This document shows positions 24,290-37,800 of a stretch of DNA of 64,000 bases, in pieces. Under the pieces are notes generated by a model. That model was not told where the DNA came from and searched no databases. It was given only the letters and a program-made list of their open reading frames with translations. Source of the stretch: Rhyzopertha dominica. Lineage: Eukaryota > Arthropoda > Insecta > Coleoptera > Bostrichidae. The stretch is taken from assembly GCA_025024175.1 (NCBI GenBank), contig QCXZ01000086.1, positions 20,116,245 through 20,180,244 on the forward strand, read 5' to 3'. Every line of letters begins with the position of its first letter. Positions within the stretch are counted from its first letter, which is position 1. Both the position numbers and the translations under genes were made by a program.

Positions 24290-25512
24290 TACGCCCATCT
24301 CTATTTTGGATGCTACACGATTGCTTATAGAAATGTAAATCATTCACGGGAACATTCTACTGCAGATCTAAAAAAAAAGAGATAATTNATCCAAGAAGAC
24401 TCAAACGGAGCGTGGAAAATGCTCAGATTTTAAAACCAACTGCTTTGGAGAATTAATTTAATTAATATGACAATTAAGATTAAGTGCGTTAATGTAAATG
24501 TGTGTTTGAATACTCAGTTTTTGCTTTTAATTTTTAGTAAAGGTTTTTCAAATTTTATTCCAGGTTATTATTATTTTTTATTTCTTAATGTTTGTTTCTT
24601 ATTTTTGTACTGTAATTAAAATAGTTTGTAAGTTATTTATTTTTAACTCAATACATTGATTTGAATTGTAATTTTGTAAAAAAAAAGAGTTGAATGAAGT
24701 CAATCTAACCCTGTACTATTAGAGTTAAAATTCGGTTGCACTTTTTCTATTAGATAGCCACATAATTTTTAAGACCTCTAGATTCTAATGTCTGTGTGGG
24801 TGTAGGTATGTTACACTACATTGCAAAATGTGTCACTTAAACAAATTTACATCTTAGTGTTTAAAAGATCCCAGTGGAGTGCGCCATAAAAAGGGTAACG
24901 AGTTTGTAGCCTACGACAAAAATGGATGACTTTCGCCTGTACATCAGTTTAAGTTTGCACAGTTTGAATTTTCAACAATTTTTTACTCATTTTGTTAAAT
25001 ATATTTGTATGGTTTCGAAATTTGCAGTAGTACTTACGAAAGCATTAGTTATCCAGAGATAAACAAGTCTGAAATTTGCAGTTTTCAGTCGAAATTACCT
25101 TATATTGTGTTAAAAATTTTGATAAGAAAGCAGTCGTAGCAGAATGTTAATTCTACCTACGCCACTGGAAGTACGTTATCCGAACAAAAACCATTATATA
25201 CTCTTGTAAGTCTTAAAAGAATNTCACCTACGTCAACGGCGCTCAACGAGACCATTTCGCGGGCACTTTTTACATCCTCAATTCATAACATACTCGTCAG
25301 TTTTTTGTTCGTCTGGAATCCCGCGTAATAGAAGTGTGCCGGCAAAGACACGACACCAACTGACAACGAAATGTAGACATAAATATTAATAGTACTCTAT
25401 TCAAGTTCGACGCCCACGCGTCCGAAAAAACTGCCTCGTTTAGGGGCGTGAGGGGTGCACTAAACGGGTTAAAGTTTAATCGACATGCTTTCGACAAGCA
25501 CGAAGTTATATA
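24290..25512. other. Gene-free AT-rich stretch
   Basis: No conserved coding block, RNA gene or element ends seen. Confidence 0.25.
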
Positions 25513-26765
25513 CAGGCCTGGATTTAGGTATAGGCTATACAGGCTGGTGCCTAAGGCGGCAAATATTGTGGGGCGGCAATTGGCGCCAATAATACATAAA
25601 CTATCATAAAAGAAGCGATTAGCAAAAATTTTGTGCTAACTCGCTTTTAGGATTATGTTAGTACTATAGCTACTACCATTTGGAAGAAAAATTGTAAAGA
25701 ATTACATACAGACATATATAAACTATCCGAAATCGATTATAGTGTCATATTATTGTAAACAAAAAACGCGATAGTTTTTATTAGATTATATATTATAAGG
25801 GATGGTCCATATAAAATACATTTGTTTCTAAATCATTTCCGTTTTCGAGTCTCTTTTAAAATTCTAAAAATCATGGGGGCCAAGCTTTGGGATGGAAGAA
25901 TAAAATGTTAAAAGACAGGAATGAGCCACATCTTGATTGTTACATCGCCTCTTTTATTAAGCGACATTTGGCATCATTTGGAAGTAATTCAAACATCTTG
26001 GAAATACTTTTCTGTAATGCGTAATTGCTATGGGTTCTAGGAAATTCGATCTAAGGGATATCTAATAACCAGTTTTGTTGTCCGTTGTTTTTATCATAAC
26101 CTCTCAATTTTATTGTTTCATGCGAGTTGTGCGTAAGCAAATTGGCTTTACTTGGTTTCAAGTAAAATCGAGTACAGCCTAAAATATCAGGGTCGAGGTC
26201 TCAAACATTTTTTGACAATTATCAATTGTGTTTCCAAAAAAGTCAACAACATGCTATTCATAATGCAGCTAAAATGTTAAATGACGCTTAATTAATATGA
26301 ATATAGTCTTCGCGAGAATTGCGAAGTTTCAAAAGTATAGCTGCTGATATATCCGACACATTAAATTTGGATTATTTTGAAGTTAATGTATTTGAAAAAT
26401 ATTGTACACGATTGTTGAATCGTTTTTCTGGTCATTTCAAGAAGCGCTTAAAAATGACTTGGAAATGATAAATTGGCAAGGGAAATTTTAGATTTCATTC
26501 ATACTTCTCGAGCAGTAGCTTTTCTAAAATTGGCACAGCTTGATGTCTGTTTTTGACCATCCCAGTTACAATTGCGAGAGCACAAAGGTCTTTCTCAAAA
26601 TTGAAAATTATCGAATGGCTTCTAAAGTGCAAGACAGATTCAGTTTTGCAGCTTTTATTTCAATTGAAAACGATGTAGCCAAGAAGCTTGATATTCGGAG
26701 TTTGGTAACATCATTGCCAATGCAAAAACGGACGATCAAAATATTTGAGACCCCCCTTTTTCTCT
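25513..26765 (+). mobile_element. hAT relic with left end and dimerisation domain
   Basis: Starts with CAGGCCTGGATTTAGG, a typical hAT end, and ends with a hAT C-terminal dimerisation segment. At 26575-26690 the frame reads FLKIENYRMASKVQDRFSFA and FISIENDVAKKLDIRSLV, comparable with the ERSFSKLKxIKxxLRS / LSIE block of hAT transposases of the zinc-finger MYM type. No matching right inverted end was found; the next element starts immediately after, so the right end is probably lost. Confidence 0.6.
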
Positions 26766-26769
26766 CCTA

Positions 26770-27501
26770 ACACAAATTTTTTTAACATAGTTACGCCACT
26801 GCCTCTACCAGTTGAAAAGTTTCAACACAATGAACCAAACTTTAATAATCTACATGTCGATTCTTTCAACGAAAAACGAAATGTAGATCTATCAAAGTTA
26901 CGACTTGATTACTTTAACGATGAAGAAGGAACAGAAATAATCGATATTTGTACATACAGAATAGGCCGATATCACACTTTATAACGTACATCTGACGAAA
27001 ATTCCTTTTTATTCTAAAATATATACATACCCTCAAATCCATAAATAGGAAATCCAGATACAAATAAAAAATGCTCGATCAAAAATTAATCCAACCTAGT
27101 CATTCGACCTTGTCTTCACCCATATGGGTGTTACCAAAAAAACTTGACGCCACAAATAGAAATACAGAGTCGTCATTGACTATCGGCGTGTAAACGAAAA
27201 GACCGTCGATGATAAGTATCATCTTGCGAATATTAATGATCTTGATAAATTAGGCCGTTGTCAATACTTCACTATGCTAGACTTAGCAAGCGGTTTTCAC
27301 CACACAGGAACGATATTTCAAACACAGAATTTAGAACATTATGAATTCTTCCGCGTGCTCTTTGTCCTTAAGACTGTTCCAGCAACTTTTCAAAGAATTA
27401 TCGGTAATGATTTGGGAGAAATCCAGAATGAAAGATGTCTCGTTAGTCGCTATCTAGACGACTTTAAAGACTCCGCGACACTAAATTCAAAATTTAGCTA
27501 A
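26770..27501 (+). pseudogene. Ty3/gypsy reverse transcriptase relic
   Basis: In shifting frames: IQPSHSTLSSPIWVLPKK (about 27090-27145), VVIDYRRVNEKTVDDKYHLA-like (27170-27225), then CQYFTMLDLASGFHHT (27255-27305), TVPATFQRII (27375-27405) and the active-site block YLDDF (about 27450-27465). This is the conserved reverse transcriptase order of gypsy elements. RNase H and integrase are absent and LTRs were not seen. Confidence 0.72.
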
Positions 27502-30500
27502 ATCAATCCGAATTTCTCAGATGAGAAGCGGCAAATTTTTTCAACGTAGGGGCGAGAAAGTTATTGCAGAGAAAAAGTGGAAAACGAGGAAATGCGTACA
27601 CCGTAAAACGAATACAAGCTTCGTTAATTGTCGGTGGCGTAACACACTTTATTATCGAAGCCAGACGAGACAGCCTCTTCCAAAGATAGATACTATTGCA
27701 ATTATTGCGGACAAAGTCCAAAATTCTGCAACTGCCAGTAGTTAGCGCCCTTACTGACGTCACGTGTCAACATCTTAACACTTTCTGTTTGCGTTACACC
27801 TTTCCAACATTACCATATCGGCAAACAGAAGACTATGTCATAAGACAAATTTTCATTGAGTGCAAGGCTTCAACAAACATCGAAGATTTCATGGCCTGCT
27901 GTTACGTATTACGTCTTGAGCGATCTCGCACGGGCAATTCAAAGAACCGGTGCTGAAAGTTGTGTGCATTTTATTACACGGTACTGCTACGCAGGCAGGT
28001 AGATTACAAACATGAATCATTCGGTACGGAAAAAGAAGCTAAAGGTGTCCCCTTATGAATATCAGCAAAATGGTCACTTTTTACAGCCTGCAATCACGGA
28101 TTATTTTTAGTCCGGCTGGGTAATTAAATTAAAGGCGTTTTACTGGTTATGCACAAGCATAATGCGTTATTATATTATACCACGTACAGTAACAACGCGC
28201 CTTACGTAATTAAACGCTTAATTGTTTTAATTAAACCAAACGTGCAGTGATACTTTAAACTACCCACATTTTTTTGTTCGCGAAGTCACCCAACCTTGCT
28301 TTATGTTATCGTTTTCGTACGAATAATAAACACACGCCTACTAATGTGGGCAGGTAAGTTAGGTAATCCAAAATTATCTCTAAACATACAAGACACGAAC
28401 TGGAATTCGGAGATTAGGGTATTGATTAGATACTTTTGTATGAATTACGTGAAGTGACTCAGACTATTATTGTGCACCTATTTATTACTTAAGAGTAACA
28501 TCAGAAAGGTACTCGCGAGTTTAAAAAAAAGTCTTTAAGATGTCTAAAAAATAGCTACAATTTTTACTACGACCGGTTCATTTCTGTTTCACCTACAAAC
28601 GTGCAAAGCAAGACTTACCTACCTAACGAATCATTTGTGGATACCCAGGCATTCCTTCTAAAAACATGCCGAAGGGTCCTTAATTTGCTCGTTCCGTAGG
28701 TTTTTCTCCAGGTAGTCACGATCAGTCGACACCAAAACCGCTTACATTCCATTCAACATATTAAAAAGGTGCCAAAGTAGGGTTATGTCAACTGAAGATT
28801 ACTCGCACAGGCACCAAATCTCAACTCACTCTTCTTGTGTTTTGACGCACATCCACACTATCAATCCATTCTTGTAGTTACATATTAATAACGACTTTAG
28901 TTAGTTGAAAACATTTTTCTGCAACGAACTGACAACTTTGTTGTTACCAGTCAGTCGCAAGTTGCAACTTCAACTTCTCTGTCATCCCCTCTCTAACACG
29001 CTTCTCAATTTGAACTGTGGTTACAGTCACGCCTTAGGGCAAACCGCTAAGACAGTTATTCGGAGTGGGGGAAGTTATAAATAAATATCTGGAGACTGGG
29101 TTGAGGGATGCGCAACCCTATTGTTAGCGATACATCCATCGAAAAACATCGATGTTGGGTTAATATTTTGAGCACAAAAATGCTAATAAACAAGAAAAAT
29201 CACTCTGCATTTAAAACGGTATTTTGCAATGTAGTAGCGACAATTTTACGGCATGCAATAAATGAAACCAAAAAGTTGATCACTGTAATGACAAGGCTGG
29301 CAGTAAGATACTCTTCGGCACAACAATCCTCAGTTGGCTTTTCTTGACGAATCAAGATTTCGTTAATTTTCATATGCAACTCCAAGAAATGTTCAGGCAT
29401 GTAAAATTTGAAGTGCCATAAAAATGCACATTCTTGAATTAACTTTGTAGTGGAATCACTCGCCAACCAGAGTTCATTATTTGCGACAACACTGTGTCTA
29501 AACCACATAACAACTTCTTTAACTTTGTTAAGCAGGTTTACAAATTCATTGAGAGAAGAAATTGCGTTCTATGCTACCAAATTTTGTTTGTGGGTGAAGC
29601 ATGGAAGATGTTTGGATGTTCTTAGTTTCTTTTTACAAAGCAGTGCCATCAGTGTTTTTCAAAAAATTGCTACATATCGCTTTTCTGTATGCAGAGTAAC
29701 ATACACAAAGTGAAATTATTTTATTACATAAATTTGAGGACTGAACATCATGATTGTGGGATACCTATACATTTATAAATTTCTGATGTAGAAGTGGGAA
29801 TACAAAATCAAAGCATAATATTCACGTTACTGCAACCCATTTTAATAAATTCCACATAAAATACAGCACTTCGGATAAAAGTAATGTGCCATTCACAATA
29901 AAAAAATGTTCTATGTAATAAACTAGATATTAGGCACTGTTGGTTTTTATGGGAAACAAACTGCAAAATGCCTCTTACTGATTTGTTTGATTTGTCTTTA
30001 TGCTCCTCCCAACGCTCCTGTCACAATTTGAAAAGACGCTGACTACTCACTGCTTTTCGTAATAGCACAGTAACATAGCAACAAAAACAACGATGTTAAA
30101 GAACATCGCAAATGGTAAAAATCGATGAAGATTAGGAATAACATTGATGTTACTGGCTTGGGAATTTGAATAAAACAAATATTTCAAATTAATACGTTGT
30201 ATTGTACTGCTCCTTCAGTATACAGAGTAGAGTTGTAGCTATGATATAATTAACACATCAAGCGCATGGTATATCTCTACATCTAGTTCTTTCATACGCC
30301 TTCCTGAATATAATTATAAGGCATAATCAATTAATACCGATACTGCTTTGCCAGCAACAATATTGATGTATATCTGAGGCAGTTCTAGCGCATACATGCA
30401 AATAAAAAAATGAAGACATCACACGTTAAACATACGAAAATAAACAGGAAATTTCAGACAGTACGCTGATTTGTATCAAACTTAACTGAAATATCACAGA

Positions 30501-31839
30501 TGTACAGCAAACACCGAGATGTCACTCAGCACAGGAAGTCATTAGTGTTATTTTTATAAACACCTAATTTATAAAATACCACTGAACAAATCCATGAAAG
30601 CTCGTCCTGTCACCTACGATCTGAGGAATGTCACATTAAAGAAACGTATACGTTGAAGTTAGCGTCACAGTAACAGACCGTAAGTGTGGCATTATACAAC
30701 GTAATAGTACAAAATGTGGAAACCTGTTTTCAAACATGCAATTTAACATCACAAAACCTATCAGTTATTCTGACATGACAATTTTACCACTTGTAAGGGT
30801 GCTTACTGCATCTGCAAATAATGTACAGCCCATACAGCTGTGAAGCTGAAGTATTGCCAAATGCACTATTAGATGCCATCAACGTGACTGCAAAATATAC
30901 ATAATAATTTACGTACAGGCCAGACATCACTAGTAAAACCAATGTAGCGTGATGTAATCGTTTGTAATTAAATGGCAACACAAAGAGGTTGAACTCTTAC
31001 GAAAACCTGCAAACACTAAAAGATCATGATGTAATCAACTGTCGATCAACTATATACTTTTCTTACTACCTGTAGCTCTCTAATCAATACATAATATCAC
31101 AGTATAAAAACGCATATCATAAAAAAATGCCACTTGAAAATAATATTCGGTATTGAGTAATGACCTTCTAATGTTGCTTACAGTGTCAAATAAACATGAT
31201 ACATTGAATGACAGCTGAAGTACTAAGAAATCGATCCCTGCCGCATTTAGAAAAGCTAAGGCATGGGATTGGATCCCAAAATGAAAATATATCTGCAAAC
31301 TTCTTTTAATGTTGCCGTCCAGTACACCTGTCCAGGCATGGATAAACCTTACAAAATTCTCCAAAACTTTCTTGTAAAAAAAGAAGACAGATATGTAAAA
31401 TTAGCATTCATTTCTGGTCTATTCATGCCTTGACGATTCTGGACAAGAAAAAATTGGCAACACTAAACCTTACTCTAAAGCTGTTTCAAAACTTAACTTA
31501 TATGTACTCGAATGCAGCAATCAAAAATAAAAACATTATAGATGTTATAAAACTAATCGCAAAACATGATTTCGTTGTGAGCCTACTACTACAAAACCTC
31601 CATTTTCGTTTACCTCGCTCGATCTTGATAAGCGTNGTATTTTATACAAACTAATGCTATAAACTACTTTAAAATATTGTACACTAAACACAGTTCAAGT
31701 CACAAGATACAAAACTTACAAACTTGAGAAATAAATAGCACAAAACAAAAAGGTACTTAACACTGGAAGGGCTAGATCATTCCCACCCTTAGCAGATCTC
31801 CGTGTAATAGTATAATCATTGAGCGTAAAAATCATTATA
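27502..31839. other. Gene-free stretch with the probable CARM1 3' untranslated region at its right
   Basis: About 4.3 kb without a recognised coding block. The part next to 31840 must include the CARM1 3' untranslated region on the minus strand. Its length is not determined; I did not find a single compelling poly(A) signal close to the stop codon. The reading frame at 29200-29508 on the minus strand has no recognised family. Confidence 0.3.
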
Positions 31840-34800
31840 CTACTGACGATAGGTCGGCATTGTAACACTATTACCAGGAGTGACATAGTCACCAATCATC
31901 AAATTTGCACTAACTGGGTAGTTCGCCATTACGAGCGGCTGTTGCTGGAAAAAAAAATGTGTTAAACAGTTAATGTTTACATTCTTCATGCTTAAATTAA
32001 AATTTAAATATTCAACACTTGCAAGTTTTATACTTATACCACTTTGGTTTTCTACATCACGCACTAGCCTCATCGCAGGGTATCGTTTTCTAGCCTCTTG
32101 TTTTAGAACAAACTTGATTTGTTTAAGTTACTCAAAATTCTTGGGTTTTGTGTGAAATGATGGATATGTAGGCATAAGTTGTACCATAATAAGCTGTTAA
32201 ACTAACATTAAAAAAATTCTGAACAACCCTATTAACAGAATATGGTGGCAATTAGTTTTTCTTGTTCTTCATTAAGGAGTAAATATTACGTGTACATGGT
32301 AATGATACAAATTGAAGAAGACAAAAGTCGGCATCCAACTATGAAGCAATATTTACTATATGGGGTAAGGTAAAAAATATTTACAAAAATTAACTTTATT
32401 TGCAAAATATCATAATGTGCAAAATTTTCTTTTGGACACCCACTATGCCATTTTTAAAGTTTAAAAAATTTTACATACAACGTAAGGTTGTAGTAAAAAA
32501 ATAAANAAAGTAGGAGCCTGGGAAATTTTAGGCGGCAGACCCTGTATATATTTTCCGATTTGAAGCGAAACAGCACTTATTAATTGGACAAAGCAGGTTG
32601 CCATTTACCTAGGGTTAACTCAAACAACACTGTGCGTCAGAAGCCTGATATCTGACAGTTCTGTAATCTTTAAGGTTAGTTCCTTTATAAACATTTAAAT
32701 TTTCCGCCACTATTTTGCCCTAAAATGGCCGTCTATTGTGGTACTATAATATATTTAGTGACTTAACAGGAAGCACTGCAAGCTAGCATCTGCTGGCCGC
32801 GTGAACTTGGCAAACACATCAAAAGCACTAAAGGTAAAATATATAGTCGTTTAGTGCTTCGTTAGCGCTTCAGATATAATATTAACGGCACCGGCCATTT
32901 CCGAAATATAAGCGACTTTCTAAATTACCTGCCAACTTCACACTAGCAGACATTTATTAAGCACCAACGCTAAAACTGCTGTATTGGTGCTTTATGCTGC
33001 ACCATTTGCCGTATCAACAGCACAAGCCGTTTTCGAAAAATGAGCATTTTTGCAACTTAGACGCTAACTTCACATTTATTGGTACACTTAAAACATCAAC
33101 TGCTACACATTGTTCTGAAAAATAGTAGCGAAATTCGTAGTTCATACACGGCTTCAAATGGTCTAGAATTTTTTTTAATGCATCTTGAAACCTGATCTTT
33201 TTTGTATTCGATGGATGTTATTTGTCACTGAATGTGTTAAAGTTTTAAATGGAAAATTACATTTCCTCAGATGCTTTCCAACCTTTTAATATCAATGAAC
33301 TTTTATGCTTAAAGAAATATTGTTAATGGATATTTTCTAACTTGTTATGCTGTACTAACTTAGGCTTTATTTCTTCTTTTAGATTAACTCTCTGCAATAG
33401 AGGTGTGAATTGCTCAGACACAGCACATTTTTTCTGATTCACAATTCACATAACAAAATCAATGTTAGTGTTGCTGCATTAATCAAGATTAAGATGTCAC
33501 TACATACTATGTCAGTTCTTAGTTTGCTTTTGATACATGTACATTGGATTCTAAGGTGCTTCGGTCACACATAAACCCATTAGCTGTTTCTAACTTATTG
33601 TATTAAATATTATTTTTGGCGTAATCGTGGGCTTTCTTCAAATATAAAAGATCTAAAATGTGTTTCTGATATTTATTAGTTAAAGATGCATCCTTATAGT
33701 AGGTAGTCCAATTTTGTAACGTTTCATTCCCATAAAGGGTGATTTGGTTTTCAGATCTCAAGACATGCATCCATATTATAAGACAAATGTGAATGACAGC
33801 ATAGATATTATTGAATAAGTAACTTAGCATATCACACATGTCAGACAGCGTAATCGAATGTGACTGTTATTGTTACTGTAGCAAAGACTGCAAAACAAAA
33901 TATGCATAAGTGTAAGGTATGTTCGAACTAAATTTATTAAGGATTATGTTGTAATTTGAATTTTTTTCTATATTTTTTTTATTTATTATTGAGAGTGTTA
34001 AAATACAAAAACTACATAAATATTCTATATTTGAGTGATTTTGATGTACTTTTACTTCTCTAAAGAGGATATATTTTAATATATGTATAAGTAACAGCAT
34101 TAAATTACTTCCACATCCAACAGATGGGAAGCATTGTATCGCTAAAAAAATTTTCAAAATTTTTTATTTGCTCATTCGCTTTAAAATGTTCGAAAACGTA
34201 AAAAAACTAAATTTGAGCAAAAAAACTTTCTTGTCTGTGTTTCTGTGGTTTTGTTTGTGGACACCATAACTTTCGAAAGACTTAATACATGAACTTGAAA
34301 TTTGGCATACATATAAATCTCAACTACCCAAAGCGACCTATTGTTTTTGGGTTAAGTAGGATATCGGGAAGGGGGCGAAATTGTGGAGAAACCACCCTTT
34401 TTAAAAATTTAATTTTTTTATTTTTTTCGTTTTTAGTATGAGATTAGTAGTATAACTGTGAGTATTATTTACTCTTATAAATTGTCGGTGCAGTAAATTG
34501 TTCAGAAGATATTAGCAAAAAAGCGTCACTTAAAGAAAACGGTTTTTCCTAAATATCTCCGAATATATTTAATATATTTAAAAAATGCAAATACCATCAG
34601 ATAGGAAATAAAATTTCTCACAAAAAGTGTCTTAGAAAATTTATCCCAAATTTTGACATTTTCGAAATATTTCCAAAAAACCTATTTTGGACCCTGCTCG
34701 TATGATTTTTTAAAAATTTTGTTATCATATAGAAAATCAAATTTCTGATCGGAAAGCATTCTTGTAATTTTTTTGGTAAGTTAATACCTTTCTAGTTATT

Positions 34801-37800
34801 TGGAAAAAAAACGATTTTAAAACTTTATGTATTTTTGCTAACATCACGAGGATCGTTTATCTATGTGTAAAGAGAAAAAATTCTCAAAACCTGATTACTA
34901 ATCGTATAATATAAGAATTAAAACGTAAATGCCATTTTGACAATTGGATGTGGAAGTATTGATTCAATTTGCAGCGGTTTTTTTAGTTCAACTCTTTTAT
35001 CACATATCGACATTATCATTTTGACTTATTAGAGTTTATCGCAACAGTTTCACTTCTGGTAATATATGGTACCTATACTGGTTTGTAAAAGTAGCCACCG
35101 ATCTTCATACCCGTAAACATGTGGTTGAATTTGCAGGTTTCATTTAAAAAAAGCTGTTATATTCACATATTGGCATGGGCACTTAAGGATGAAGCATGAA
35201 GTGAAAAGTTGGCCGAGATAATATTTAGAAAGTTGCTGATATTTCAGAAACAGATGGTGCTGATAAAATTCTAATACTACTGTTGTGAAGCACTAACGAA
35301 ACACTAAATTAAGTAGCAGTTTCGACAGTAATGCTTTAAGCGTATTATTAATGTGAAGGTAGTGGCTAAATTGCAAAAATGCTTATTTTTAAAAACGGGT
35401 TGTGCTGTTGACGTTGTTGCTTAATAAGTGCCTGCTAGCATGAAATTTGCAGGTAATTTAGAAAGTCGCTTATATTTTGGAAACTGGTGCTGTTAATACT
35501 AAATCTGAAGCACTAAGGAAGCTCTAAAAGATTGTATACATTTTAACTTTAGTGCTGCTCTCTCTCTCTCTTGGACCACAGGGAAAAGCATCTTCCGTCT
35601 TTTGTCTTCTTGGACTTCCAACTGAAGTCTATAGCGACGAATAACCCAAATTTCTTGTTACTATTACAGATTTTTACAGCAATCTGTAACACCCTATATT
35701 GAAGAAAATTGTAATACAATATCAATTTGCCGTCTAGTTCAAACTTTATTACAATAGTGAATTTTGGAAAGTGTTTATTAAAACAAATGAGCAAAATAAG
35801 AGACTGCAATATCTTTTGTCAATTATTGCCTATAACCTTGGGTACATTATGCACCTTTGTATACGGTATTGCACTGTACCCATACTTTTTTAATTGGAAC
35901 AATAGGGAACAGAGTACCGATATTTTAGGATAACATCCTATAAAGGTGTCGATACTATCAATAATCAATACACTACATGCATTGATACATACGTATCGAT
36001 ATGTGGTATCAATACTTTTTGCAGTATTGTCCAACACTTATAATAAGCATACAACTGTTTTAGACAGCTTTTTGTAGATGGAGTCTAAACATAACCCCAA
36101 AGGTGGCCATCAATTACCTGATGGCTATTATTTGGTGATGTGAAGAGCGAAGGAGATATAGCGCCCCCTATCAGCTGTGCCGTGTGTGTTGAAGTTGGAC
36201 TCGCTGCGACACGACCCCTACCTGTACTGGAAATGCACCCAGGATGGATGTTTGGCTGATTGGCCTCCCCTAAATGAGAGGGATCGACTGAAATTTAACT
36301 ATAAAGTAAACCGACTAGGCAATCGCTAAAAATACGCACCCAATGCTATCAAGTTGTTGGCAATCAGATTATTACTTATCACTGTTTGCGTTGTGTCCAT
36401 GGAAACTTCACCGAGACCATTTACTGACATTCCGTTGACCATGTTTACGGCTGCAAATAAACAACTCCAACATGAGCTAGTGGATTTGTCTTTTGTGTTA
36501 GTATTGGAATATATACTTGTCCAACCTAAATAGTGAATTCTAACTTTACATTGTAAATCTTGCCAGCAATACAGGGTGGGATCCCAGTTTAAGGTAGAAA
36601 TACAAATTTGCACTTTATTGCCGACTAATCGTCGTCTGTCCCACCCCGCATTGTTGGCAAGATTTACAACTAAAGTCAGAATTCACTATTTCTGTTGGAT
36701 GAGTATAAGAAGGGTGAAAGCAGGTAAAGTATTAACTAAAAAAGTTTTTGTTGCATTGATCTGGAAATGAATCTGGGACTACGGATCTACACCCCAACAT
36801 GCATATTACTACACTATCACAGCCTGCACATTGATTAATGGTCAAAGAAGTACTTTCACAATTAACAGTTCCCTTTTTATCCTGCTGGAATCTAACACTA
36901 ATCTGTGTTAAATACCAGTAAAACTGTTGAAGTTATCAAACGCTTTTGTACCTAAAAAAATTTTTCTATTAATAAATTACTTCTCTATTACATTTACATT
37001 CATTTTAATTCAAGATACACATGCACTCCAATACAGATACAATTCATACATCAGGTTTTATAGTATTAAGCAAATGGAACACAATTAATTAAATACAGGG
37101 ATACTAGGACAGGAAATTAGGTTTCTAACCACATAGTATACAAAACTAAACAAAAATAACATAAAAACTTTTGTGACCAATTTTTCCATTTCTTCTTTCT
37201 TTTCGTAAGTCAGTCAAAAACATGTTTAAGCTTAAATGGATGAAAATTAGTAAAATCAGGGCTAACAGTGTTACTTGCCCTGAACAATGGTGCCCGCGTA
37301 TTTGTGTAAAACATCAAAATAGCAAAAAACCCTAAAAAATTGTATTGTGCAAAATTTTTTTCATAAAGCTAAAGAAACGAATACAAATAGAAAAAAACAC
37401 AGAACACTAAAAATTTACGGTACAAATTTTGTATACAAAATCATTGGCAGCATTTTTCAATTTGTAACTGTTATCCTCCTGATGCATCCAAAGTTTACTT
37501 AGGAAAACAGCGCAATCCTCTAAAAATGCAAAAACGCAGTACTGACTGTACAATGCAAATTTGTTTAATTAAAAAAAATTAGATTCGAAAAAAAATTTTC
37601 AAGGAAGAAAAATGTTTTTGATAAAAAAATTTCAGTATTTTCCATTCCATAAAATTCAATGCTCTGTAAATTTTAAACTAATCCAATCAAATTACTACAG
37701 AGCAATTTTTTTAACTTTTATTTTCATTTTTACACTAATTCTTATTGTTTACACACAAAAAGCAAAAACTGTAGAGCAGGAAATGCAATAAAGGTTTTTT

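Noticed and set aside
29200..29508. Minus-strand open frame of 102 codons
   Set aside because: No recognisable domain or family, no splice context, and the sequence around it is repetitive AT-rich DNA.
36202..36222. GT donor right after CISSTG as the end of CARM1 exon 10
   Set aside because: It leaves phase 1, which does not fit the last exon. Reading on gives the conserved [15 protein letters not shown] segment and a phase-0 donor at 36117.
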